A stretch of 6,464 bases of DNA. It comes from Paludibacteraceae bacterium. GTDB taxonomy: Bacteria > Bacteroidota > Bacteroidia > Bacteroidales > Paludibacteraceae. The stretch spans positions 1 through 6,464 of the forward strand of contig JAFYMM010000109.1 of assembly GCA_017550055.1 (NCBI GenBank), written 5' to 3'. Numbering within the stretch: position 1 is the first letter of the stretch; every line of letters begins with the position of its first letter. The translations under genes were made by a program, and so were the position numbers. Below are positions 1 through 6,208 of the stretch, piece after piece. The notes under the pieces were generated by a model, which had not been told where the DNA came from, searched no databases, and saw only the letters and a program-made list of their open reading frames with translations.

Positions 1-1
1 G

Positions 2-604
2 GATTTTGTGTTGCAATTAGGAGACCTTATTGATCGTCCGCATCAAGATAAATGGGATATTTATTTCCATTCGTTCGAGCCATTGCGCACGTCGGTGCCT
101 ATTATATCAATAGTAGGGAATCATGATTATCACAAAGGATTAAATAAATACCCTGATGAACGATTTTTCTATACTTTTCCTTATTTTTTAGAGGATAATA
201 AAGCTCCAAAAATTGGTTGTTGTGAATTGGACTTTGGCGAAATACATCTCTATATTCTTGATTCTAATCAACCGATATTTCGTCAGTTTAAGCAGCGTAA
301 ATGGTTGAAGTGTAGATTGGAAAATGCCGAGAATGCTGTAAAAAAGATAGTTGCATTGCATCATCCATTGCGTTCTGCTCGTAGTAAATTCAATAATCTT
401 ATTGTGCGTTGGTTTTATGAAGGAATAGTAAAAAAGTATAATGTAGAACTTGTTTTAGCAGGTCATGAACATACAAATCATACGCTTACAAAAGAAGATA
501 CTGGTGGTTATGAGCAAATTATCACCAATTTTTCTTCTAAAAGTTATGGTGATTCAGATGGTGAGAAAGGTAGAAAATGGGTGGAGTTGAAAGTTGGGAG
601 TTGA
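2..604 (+). CDS. Metallophosphoesterase, 5'-truncated by window edge
   Basis: This is a calcineurin-like metallophosphoesterase, a hydrolase with two metal ions that cleaves phosphoesters; the substrate cannot be told from the sequence. The frame is open to the window edge. Numbering from the GTG at 8, the visible motifs are GDLID (residues 5-9), GNHD (37-40), the histidine pair in LHHPL (118-119) and GHEH (152-155), in family order. The first motif, DxH, should lie just before GDxxD and is absent, so the true start is upstream and the GTG at 8 is internal. The C-terminus ends normally at TGA 602-604. No signal peptide can be judged. The next gene is 158 nt downstream and probably has its own transcript. 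Family assignment is secure, specificity is unknown; phosphodiesterase or acid-phosphatase-like activity are both possible. Confidence 0.88.
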   Translation, partial: DFVLQLGDLIDRPHQDKWDIYFHSFEPLRTSVPIISIVGNHDYHKGLNKYPDERFFYTFPYFLEDNKAPKIGCCELDFGEIHLYILDSNQPIFRQFKQRKWLKCRLENAENAVKKIVALHHPLRSARSKFNNLIVRWFYEGIVKKYNVELVLAGHEHTNHTLTKEDTGGYEQIITNFSSKSYGDSDGEKGRKWVELKVGS

Positions 605-616
605 GATTTTTTGTTT

Positions 617-648
617 TTTTAAAACATGTTGAAAAACATATTTTAAAA
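617..648 (+). terminator. Possible weak AT-rich hairpin after the metallophosphoesterase gene
   Basis: Arms 617-630 and 635-648 pair over 14 positions with a single C-A mismatch (625/640), closed by a GAAA tetraloop at 631-634. The stem is almost entirely A-T, and a T-run (607-620) precedes rather than follows it, so it is a poor match to a classical intrinsic terminator. It sits 12 nt after the stop codon, where a terminator or mRNA 3'-end stabiliser would be expected. Confidence 0.35.
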
Positions 649-680
649 TTTGGTCAATTCAAAAATAATTACGAAATTTA
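649..680 (+). promoter_or_regulatory. Weak candidate promoter for the carboxyltransferase gene
   Basis: A TTTG at 649-652 is followed after 20 nt by GAAATTTA at 673-680. The spacing is ideal for the Bacteroidetes pattern TTTG-N19-21-TAnnTTTG, but only four of the six fixed -7 positions match. It would give a leader of roughly 75 nt. No better candidate was found between 605 and 762, which is surprising for a gene with the codon bias of high expression. Confidence 0.22.
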
Positions 681-762
681 CATGCTCAAATAATGAGAAA
701 AAATCTATGTCTAAAATCATAGGATAATAAACCTAATAATCTAATTATAAAAACAGAAAACA

Positions 763-2520
763 ATGGCAAGAGAAATTCAATTTAGCTTGGTTTACCGTGA
801 CATGTGGCAATCGTCAGGTAAATATGTGCCTCGTAAAGATCAATTGGCACAAATTGCACCAGTTATTATCGATATGGGCTGTTTTGCTCGCGTAGAAACT
901 AATGGTGGTGCATCAGAACAAGTGAATTTATTATATGGTGAAAACCCAAACCTTGCGGTTCGTACATTTACCAAACCTTTTAACGAAGCAGGTATTAAAA
1001 CACACATGCTTGACCGTGGTTTGAACGCATTGCGTATGAACCCAGTGCCAGCAGACGTACGTGAATTGATGTACAAAGTGAAACATGCACAAGGTGTGGA
1101 TATCACTCGTATTTTCTGCGGTTTGAACGACGTACGTAACATTGCTGCTTCTATTAAATGGGCAAAAGCTGCAGGTATGACAGCTCAAGCAACAATGTGT
1201 ATCACTCACTCACAAGTGCACACTGCTGAATATTACATCAATATGGCTGAGAAACTTATTGCTGAAGGCGCACAAGAAATCTGCTTGAAAGATATGGCAG
1301 GTATCGGTCGTCCAACAGTGCTCGGTCAAATTGTGAAATCTATCAAAACTAATCACCCAGAAATCGTAGTTCAATATCACGGTCATACAGGTCCTGGTTT
1401 CTCAGTGGCTTCTATGCTTGAAGTAGCTAAAGCAGGTGGTGATGTGTTTGACGTTGCAATGGAACCACTTTCTTGGGGTATGGTTCACCCAGACGTTATC
1501 ACTATCAGCGAAATGTTCAAAGCAGAAGGCTTCAAAGTGCCAGAAATCAACATGAAAGCTTATATGGAAGCACGTCGCTTGACGCAAAGCTTTATGGATG
1601 ACTTCTTGGGTTACTTCATTGACCCACGTAACCGTTTCATGTCTTCATTGCTCGTAGGTTGCGGTCTTCCTGGTGGTATGATGGGTTCTTTGATGGCAGA
1701 CTTGAAAGGTGTTCACGCAGCTATCAACTCTAACCTCAAAGCACAAGGCAAAGCAGAATTGAACGAAGACGAATTGCTCGTTCAACTCTTTGACGAAGTG
1801 AAATATATTTGGCCTAAACTTGGTAACCCACCATTGGTTACTCCATTCTCTCAATATGTTAAAAACGTTGCATTGATGAACGTATTTGCAATGAGCCGCG
1901 GTGGCGAACGTTGGTCAATGATTGACGCTAACACTTGGGATATGATTCTTGGTAAAGCAGGTCAATTGCCTGGTAAACTTGACCCAGAAATCATTGAACT
2001 TGCTAAATCTAAAAATCTTGAATTCTTCACAGGTAACCCACAAGATAACTATCCTAACGTATTGCCTCAATACATCAAAGAAATGGAAGAACTTGGTTGG
2101 GACCGTGGTCAAGACGACGAAGAACTCTTTGAATTTGCAATGCACGACAAACAATATCGTGAATTCAAATCAGGCGAAGCTAAACGCCGTTTCAACAAAG
2201 AATTGGAAGAAAAAATTGCAGCTAAAATGCAAGGTTCGGCAGGCGCTAAAGTTGACGCACAAAAACTTCTTCACCCTAATGCAGAACCACTTAAAGCACC
2301 AGTTGCAGGTCGCGTATTGTGGGAACTTTCAGCTCGTACAAACATTACTCCTGCTAAAAATAAAAAATTCAAACAAGGCGAATTCTTGTGCGGTCTTCAA
2401 ACTAACCACGGCATCGAAGAAATCAAAGCTCCATACGATGGCGTAATGATTGAAGCTAAAAAACAACAAGGCGACAATGTTGAACTTGGCGGTGCAATTG
2501 CAATGATTGAAAAACAATAA
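763..2520 (+). CDS. oadA: OadA/PycB-type carboxyltransferase with a lysine-less biotinyl-like domain
   Basis: This is the carboxyltransferase subunit of the oxaloacetate decarboxylase alpha / pyruvate carboxylase B family, which moves CO2 between a 2-oxoacid and biotin. A TIM-barrel domain (about residues 5-265) keeps the metal site: D13 in RDMWQSSG, K176 in KDMAG (the lysine carbamylated in family structures), and H206 and H208 in HGHTGPG. A conserved PYC/OADA domain follows (about 280-490), including GCGLPGGMMGSLM. Residues 507-585 form a biotinyl-like fold ending in APYDG, but the usual EAMKM hairpin reads QTNHG; aligned on the following AP, His549 replaces the biotinylated lysine. The enzyme therefore probably uses biotin on a separate carrier protein. 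Whether it acts on pyruvate, oxaloacetate or another acid is not decided. Frequent AAC, GAC, TTC, CGT and GGT codons, unlike the neighbours, suggest strong expression. The start ATG follows an A-rich leader without Shine-Dalgarno, and no alternative fits the family N-terminus better. Confidence 0.9.
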   Translation: MAREIQFSLVYRDMWQSSGKYVPRKDQLAQIAPVIIDMGCFARVETNGGASEQVNLLYGENPNLAVRTFTKPFNEAGIKTHMLDRGLNALRMNPVPADVRELMYKVKHAQGVDITRIFCGLNDVRNIAASIKWAKAAGMTAQATMCITHSQVHTAEYYINMAEKLIAEGAQEICLKDMAGIGRPTVLGQIVKSIKTNHPEIVVQYHGHTGPGFSVASMLEVAKAGGDVFDVAMEPLSWGMVHPDVITISEMFKAEGFKVPEINMKAYMEARRLTQSFMDDFLGYFIDPRNRFMSSLLVGCGLPGGMMGSLMADLKGVHAAINSNLKAQGKAELNEDELLVQLFDEVKYIWPKLGNPPLVTPFSQYVKNVALMNVFAMSRGGERWSMIDANTWDMILGKAGQLPGKLDPEIIELAKSKNLEFFTGNPQDNYPNVLPQYIKEMEELGWDRGQDDEELFEFAMHDKQYREFKSGEAKRRFNKELEEKIAAKMQGSAGAKVDAQKLLHPNAEPLKAPVAGRVLWELSARTNITPAKNKKFKQGEFLCGLQTNHGIEEIKAPYDGVMIEAKKQQGDNVELGGAIAMIEKQ

Positions 2521-2526
2521 ATAATT

Positions 2527-2558
2527 TTTGTTCATTAGAAAAATAATTGCTATCTTTG
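2527..2558 (+). promoter_or_regulatory. Bacteroidetes-type promoter for the secreted-protein gene
   Basis: TTTG at 2527-2530 and TATCTTTG at 2551-2558 are separated by 20 nt, a full match to the known Bacteroidetes pattern TTTG-N19-21-TAnnTTTG. Transcription should start a few bases past 2558, leaving a leader of about 50 nt before the ATG at 2614. The -33 box begins only 7 nt after the stop codon of the upstream gene. The -7 box lies inside the left arm of the inverted repeat at 2540-2586. Confidence 0.75.
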
Positions 2559-2586
2559 TAGTGTTTTACAAGATAGCAATTATTTT
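2540..2586. repeat. 17-bp perfect inverted repeat overlapping the promoter
   Basis: Arms 2540-2556 and 2570-2586 are perfectly complementary (core AATTGCTATCTT). Allowing one bulged T at 2557, three further pairs (2558-2560 with 2567-2569) close a six-base loop at 2561-2566. Read-through RNA from the upstream gene would fold into this hairpin, and the sequence after it (TATTTATTAAC) is T-rich, so it could act as that gene's terminator. RNA from the embedded promoter would contain only the right arm. It may instead, or also, be a protein-binding palindrome. Confidence 0.7.
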
Positions 2587-2613
2587 ATTTATTAACATAA
2601 AAAATAAATTTTT

Positions 2614-4830
2614 ATGAAACTATTTTCTACTTTGATTCAGCGTATTACAGCATTATCAATAGTGCTAGCAATGGCACTTGGCATCAATGCGGCAGACTAC
2701 ACTTTTGCTACTATTGCAGATATGAATGCTGCAACAGATTTAGTTGCAGGCGATAATGTAACTATCACAGGAGATGTTGTAGTAGAGTATATTATGGAAT
2801 CTTACTATGTACTCAAAGACAAATCAGGCACCGCTACATGCGTAAATTACAACTATCATTTTAAAAAATTTCAAGAAGAACGCCTTGCTGGGTTAGAAGA
2901 ATATCCAGAAACTCCACCAGTGAAACCAGGTGATGTATTCAAGAAATATACAGCGAAATTTGGATATGCAGCATATACAACTATGCCTCAATTAGAACCA
3001 TCACTTGACATGGATATACTTGAGTTTATTGGTTTTACAGCAGAATACAGCAACTCGACTGATTATAAACCTACAACAATAAAAACTACAGTTCGTCAAT
3101 TATTAGACAATCCAGAAGACTACGTTGGAAAAATTGTTTCTTTAGACGAAGCTAAAACAGTTTATGTAGAGAAAAAATTTGCATCGTATTTGGTTCAAGG
3201 AGAAGATACTTTGAAAAACTTCCGTATATCTGGATTAGATCAATCAGTGTATCCAAACACGTTGATTATCACTCAAGCTCTATGTACAAGCAAATATGGT
3301 GGAGGTTGTCAATTGCAACTAACACAATCTGATTATATTTCGGAAGCTTTTACTGAAATAAAATCACTAAAAGCAACAGCTTTAACAGAAAATATTCCTT
3401 TAGATTTAACAGCACAAGTATTGCATAAAGAAAATTATAATGGCAAAACTTACATTACCATCATGAATGGTTCTGGTAAATATTTAGTGAATTATTCAGC
3501 CATTCGAGTTCTTTTAAATACAGAAAATGACACTGATAAAGCTTTGAAAATTGGAGACTATATTAACTTGAAATCTTCGACTGCACAATTTTCTCCTCAA
3601 GCAAAGAAAGGCAATGATTACATCCTTTCTTTATTAACAGTTGATGATCACGAGACTACTTTTATTTCAGAAGGAGAAGTGAATTTTCTACCAATTTCAC
3701 CAGAAGAAATTTCAATGCTAAATTATTATGAATATTTGCCAGCAGCACTTAATGGTTATGTTACTTTAACTGGAAATGCAACACCAGAACAACAAGCACA
3801 TAACATTGCTCCTGCAACTTTTACATCGATGTATGGCGATAGTTATCCAATATTATTAGATTTAACATATTTGCCTAAAACAGGAGATAGTTTTGTGATA
3901 ACAGGAATTCTTGACATTCCATTGTGGATGGTAAAATCAGATAAGCCTGTAATCGTGCCACTTTCAGAAAAAGGCTTCATCGCCAACTATTATAGTTTTG
4001 ACAATATAGCCGAAATGGTTGAATTTGGAGCTTCAATTTCTTCTGTTGTAAAATATGGTTTTAATAATCCTGTTACCATCACAGGCATTGACACAATTAG
4101 TGCAGTTGGAGATGAGGACCAAACACAATACATTATTTTTGTTGCAGACGAAACAGGCTCTTTGCTTCTTAAAGGCACAACTTCTTGCAACGTAGGAGAT
4201 GCTATCACTTCTATTTCTGGATTCTATTCAGAAGCAGTTAAAACCACAGTTTCAAGCGATGGCATTATCAACTTTGGAGTATCTAATTATTTAGAACTTG
4301 ACAGTACAGGAGTTGAACTTGCATCAACAGGAGCTATTAAGGTTAAACCTACAGAAGTTACCATTGCTCAATTACTTGCTTCAGACGAATATGCATCAAA
4401 ACTTGTTAAATTGACTGATTTTACATATAAAGCAGTAGAAGAAGTTGTACAAGATGAAACAGTAACTCGTTTCTTTATTTACCAAGGAACTGATTCTATA
4501 GCAGTTGATGCTTCATTTGAATGGCAAGAAGACAAATCGGAAATAGTGGGCAATTATTATCTTAACGGCTATTACACAAGCATAATACCTACTATTGAAA
4601 TTAAAGATATTGATGCAATTGAAGATATAGCTTCAGATAATATTTTATTTATTGCAAATGATATTATTTACGCAGAAGGTGCTGAGATTGAAGTTTATGA
4701 TGTGATGGGTCGTTTGATTATTGCTGGACATAATGCCATTGCTATTGAAAATACAAACCACAATGTATTTGTAGTGAAAACTAGATATGCAGGAGGTCAA
4801 GTATATGTTACTAAAATAGCTAATCATTAA
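2614..4830 (+). CDS. Secreted protein of unknown function with duplicated module and T9SS-like C-terminal domain
   Basis: I do not recognise a specific function. Residues 1-26 are a signal peptide: Lys2 and Arg10, a hydrophobic stretch from about 11 to 24, then cleavage near INA|AD. No lipobox cysteine is present. The mature part is beta-rich and contains a module seen twice: residues about 29-75 (TFATIADMNA, later VTITGDVVV) resemble 460-515 (SFDNIAEMVE, later VTITGIDTI), and 152-185 (KPTTIKTTVRQLL) resemble 578-612 (KPTEVTIAQLL). These look like OB-fold-type beta modules known from exported Bacteroidetes proteins, which is an inference. The last 70 residues contain IEVYDVMGRLI (692-702) and a final strand VYVTKIANH, resembling the type A sorting domain that directs export through the type IX system to the cell surface or medium. 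Its own promoter and terminator make it a single-gene unit. Adhesion, binding or envelope roles are all possible. Confidence 0.85.
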   Translation: MKLFSTLIQRITALSIVLAMALGINAADYTFATIADMNAATDLVAGDNVTITGDVVVEYIMESYYVLKDKSGTATCVNYNYHFKKFQEERLAGLEEYPETPPVKPGDVFKKYTAKFGYAAYTTMPQLEPSLDMDILEFIGFTAEYSNSTDYKPTTIKTTVRQLLDNPEDYVGKIVSLDEAKTVYVEKKFASYLVQGEDTLKNFRISGLDQSVYPNTLIITQALCTSKYGGGCQLQLTQSDYISEAFTEIKSLKATALTENIPLDLTAQVLHKENYNGKTYITIMNGSGKYLVNYSAIRVLLNTENDTDKALKIGDYINLKSSTAQFSPQAKKGNDYILSLLTVDDHETTFISEGEVNFLPISPEEISMLNYYEYLPAALNGYVTLTGNATPEQQAHNIAPATFTSMYGDSYPILLDLTYLPKTGDSFVITGILDIPLWMVKSDKPVIVPLSEKGFIANYYSFDNIAEMVEFGASISSVVKYGFNNPVTITGIDTISAVGDEDQTQYIIFVADETGSLLLKGTTSCNVGDAITSISGFYSEAVKTTVSSDGIINFGVSNYLELDSTGVELASTGAIKVKPTEVTIAQLLASDEYASKLVKLTDFTYKAVEEVVQDETVTRFFIYQGTDSIAVDASFEWQEDKSEIVGNYYLNGYYTSIIPTIEIKDIDAIEDIASDNILFIANDIIYAEGAEIEVYDVMGRLIIAGHNAIAIENTNHNVFVVKTRYAGGQVYVTKIANH

Positions 4831-4835
4831 TTATA

Positions 4836-4850
4836 ATCAAATCAAATCAA
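4836..4850. repeat. Three tandem ATCAA units
   Basis: Three exact copies of ATCAA fill 4836-4850, between the stop codon of the secreted-protein gene and the terminator stem, whose first two bases they share. It may be simple slippage in an AT-rich spacer; no function is evident. Confidence 0.5.
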
Positions 4851-4883
4851 AAGACCTTAGACATTTAGTCTGAGGTCTTTTTT
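4849..4883 (+). terminator. Intrinsic terminator of the secreted-protein gene
   Basis: Arms 4849-4862 and 4868-4881 form a 14-bp stem with one T-G wobble (4858/4872) and a five-base loop ATTTA, with a core of GACCT...AGGTC. A run of six T covers 4878-4883. This is a textbook Rho-independent terminator 18 nt after the stop codon. It ends only 9 nt before the ung start codon, so ung needs read-through, an RNA start near or inside this hairpin, or a regulated leader. Confidence 0.85.
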
Positions 4884-4892
4884 AGAATTATT

Positions 4893-5672
4893 ATGAAAGA
4901 TTTAATGCCCGAAAAGTGGAGATACTTGTTGGATGATGAATTTAATAAAGAGTATTTTTTAGAATTAACCCAAAAAGTTGATGCTGCATATTTAAATTCA
5001 GTCGTTTATCCTATACGTAAAAATTTATTTAGAGCATTCGAATTGTGCGCACCTGAAGATGTAAAAGTAGTTATTTTAGGACAAGACCCATACCATGAAC
5101 CAGGCCAAGCGCAAGGGTTGGCTTTTTCTGTGCCAGATATATACCAAATGCCAGGTTCGCTCAATCATATTTTTCAGGAAATAGCTATGGAATTTCAAAC
5201 AGAGCCTTTACCTGGAAATAATCTTGAACGTTGGGCACAGCAAGGAGTATTGTTATTAAATGCGACACTTACGGTTGAAAAAGGTAAGGCAGGTAGCCAT
5301 GAAGCATTTGGATGGCAACAATTTACAGACACTGTAATTTCTTTATTAAGCGAAAAATTTAATAATATTGTTTTTATGTTATGGGGAAAAAGCGCTGCAT
5401 CAAAAGCAAAACTTATAGATAAAACAAAACATAAAACATATATATCAACGCATCCATCTGGACTATCATGGGGAAAAACTTCAAATTTCTCGAAAATGAA
5501 GGGTTGCGCATTGAGTATAGATAACAAAGGCGAATTGATTGAAAATGATATAAATTTTGTTTATAAAGGATTTGGCCGTTTGCGAAATGATTCATTTTGG
5601 GGATCAATGCAATTTCGAGCAGCAAATAATTATTTACAATTTAATGGAAAAAATCCAATAGATTGGCGTTAA
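4893..5672 (+). CDS. ung: Uracil-DNA glycosylase, family 1, with an internal insertion
   Basis: Ung removes uracil from DNA by hydrolysing the N-glycosidic bond, starting base-excision repair in the cytoplasm. The water-activating loop GQDPYH spans residues 63-68 with catalytic D65. F78, which stacks on uracil, and N123 in LLLNATLTV, which reads the base, are present. The minor-groove loop is HPSGLS (187-192) instead of HPSPLS; catalytic H187 and intercalating L191 remain. The usual C-terminal block (FWG...F...NNYL...G..PIDW, 235-258) is separated from this loop by about 38 extra residues (roughly 194-233), which explains 259 residues against about 220-230 for the family. The insertion is polar and holds SIDNKGELIEND. 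The start at 4893 fits the family; Met5 is a possible later start. The terminator just upstream and the lack of a visible promoter leave its expression unclear. Confidence 0.93.
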   Translation: MKDLMPEKWRYLLDDEFNKEYFLELTQKVDAAYLNSVVYPIRKNLFRAFELCAPEDVKVVILGQDPYHEPGQAQGLAFSVPDIYQMPGSLNHIFQEIAMEFQTEPLPGNNLERWAQQGVLLLNATLTVEKGKAGSHEAFGWQQFTDTVISLLSEKFNNIVFMLWGKSAASKAKLIDKTKHKTYISTHPSGLSWGKTSNFSKMKGCALSIDNKGELIENDINFVYKGFGRLRNDSFWGSMQFRAANNYLQFNGKNPIDWR

Positions 5673-5673
5673 T

Positions 5674-5709
5674 TTTGTATAAATATTTCAGATTTATTTA
5701 TTATCTTTG
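5674..5709 (+). promoter_or_regulatory. Promoter for bcp (and the downstream recA start)
   Basis: TATCTTTG at 5702-5709 is a full match to the Bacteroidetes -7 box. TTTG at 5674-5677, right after the ung stop codon, is the only -33 candidate; its 24-nt spacing is longer than the usual 19-21, so the upstream box is less certain. The leader would be about 25 nt. The 11 bases TATCTTTGTAG are identical to those of the promoter at 2551. Confidence 0.6.
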
Positions 5710-5738
5710 TAGGTCGAATATAAAATAAATATAATGTT

Positions 5739-6191
5739 ATGCAAATAGGAGATAAAATGCCTGATTATTTAGGATTAGACCAAAATGGAAATCCTATTAA
5801 GGCCGAAAATTTAAGGGGACAAAAAGTTGTATTGTATTTTTATCCAAAAGATATGACGCCTGGTTGCACAGCTCAAGCTTGTAGTCTTCGTGATGGCTAT
5901 GAAGAATTGAGAGCTCAAGGCTATAAAGTGATTGGAGTAAGTGTGGATGAGGCTAAACGTCATTTGAAATTCATTGAAAAGAATGAATTGCCATTTGATT
6001 TAATTTCTGACACAGAACATACTTTGGTTGAAACATTTGGAGTGTGGGCTGAAAAGAAAATGTGTGGCAAAACATATATGGGGACCCTTCGAACAACTTT
6101 TATTTTTAATGAAGAAGGGGTAATTGAACGTATTATTTCGCCTAAAGAGGTGAAAACTGCAAATCATGCAGAACAAATTTTAAATAAATAA
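5739..6191 (+). CDS. bcp: Thiol peroxidase, Bcp/PrxQ-type peroxiredoxin
   Basis: Bcp reduces hydrogen peroxide and organic hydroperoxides in the cytoplasm, usually with electrons from thioredoxin. The active-site segment YPKDMTPGCTAQAC covers residues 35-48: T40 and peroxidatic C43 form the PxxxTxxC motif, and C48 five residues on is the expected resolving cysteine of the atypical two-cysteine type. The active-site arginine is probably R118 in GTLRTTF. Length (150 residues) is normal and the fold appears complete from the N-terminal GDKMPD to the C-terminal helix. The start follows an AT-rich leader without Shine-Dalgarno. It has its own -7 box and is followed after 17 nt by the recA start, so the two are likely co-transcribed; pairing a peroxide scavenger with recombination repair makes sense under oxidative stress. 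Confidence 0.95.
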   Translation: MQIGDKMPDYLGLDQNGNPIKAENLRGQKVVLYFYPKDMTPGCTAQACSLRDGYEELRAQGYKVIGVSVDEAKRHLKFIEKNELPFDLISDTEHTLVETFGVWAEKKMCGKTYMGTLRTTFIFNEEGVIERIISPKEVKTANHAEQILNK

Positions 6192-6208
6192 TCTAATTTT
6201 AATATATT

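Noticed and set aside
8..10. GTG at position 8 as the true start of the metallophosphoesterase
   Set aside because: The conserved GDxxD motif would then begin at residue 5 with the first metal motif missing, while the frame stays open to the window edge.
2390..2440. Frameshift or sequencing error as the cause of the missing biotin motif
   Set aside because: The frame and conserved residues are intact on both sides and the hairpin length is unchanged, so simple substitution explains it better.
840..2535. Several open frames on the minus strand and one of 165 codons on the plus strand (1949-2446) inside the carboxyltransferase gene
   Set aside because: They are out of frame with a well-conserved enzyme, carry no recognisable motif, and are low-complexity products of the gene's biased codon use.
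2540..2586. Invertible (phase-variable) promoter as in Bacteroides capsule loci
   Set aside because: Those have inverted repeats flanking a promoter of 100 bp or more; here the arms are 13 nt apart and contain the -7 box, and no invertase is nearby.
5195..5625. Minus-strand open frames of 110 and 70 codons within ung
   Set aside because: They overlap the conserved Ung coding sequence and lack plausible start context or domain features.
5734..5748. A four-codon upstream open frame (ATG at 5734) overlapping the bcp start
   Set aside because: It is too short to support a regulatory claim and such overlaps are expected by chance in AT-rich leaders.
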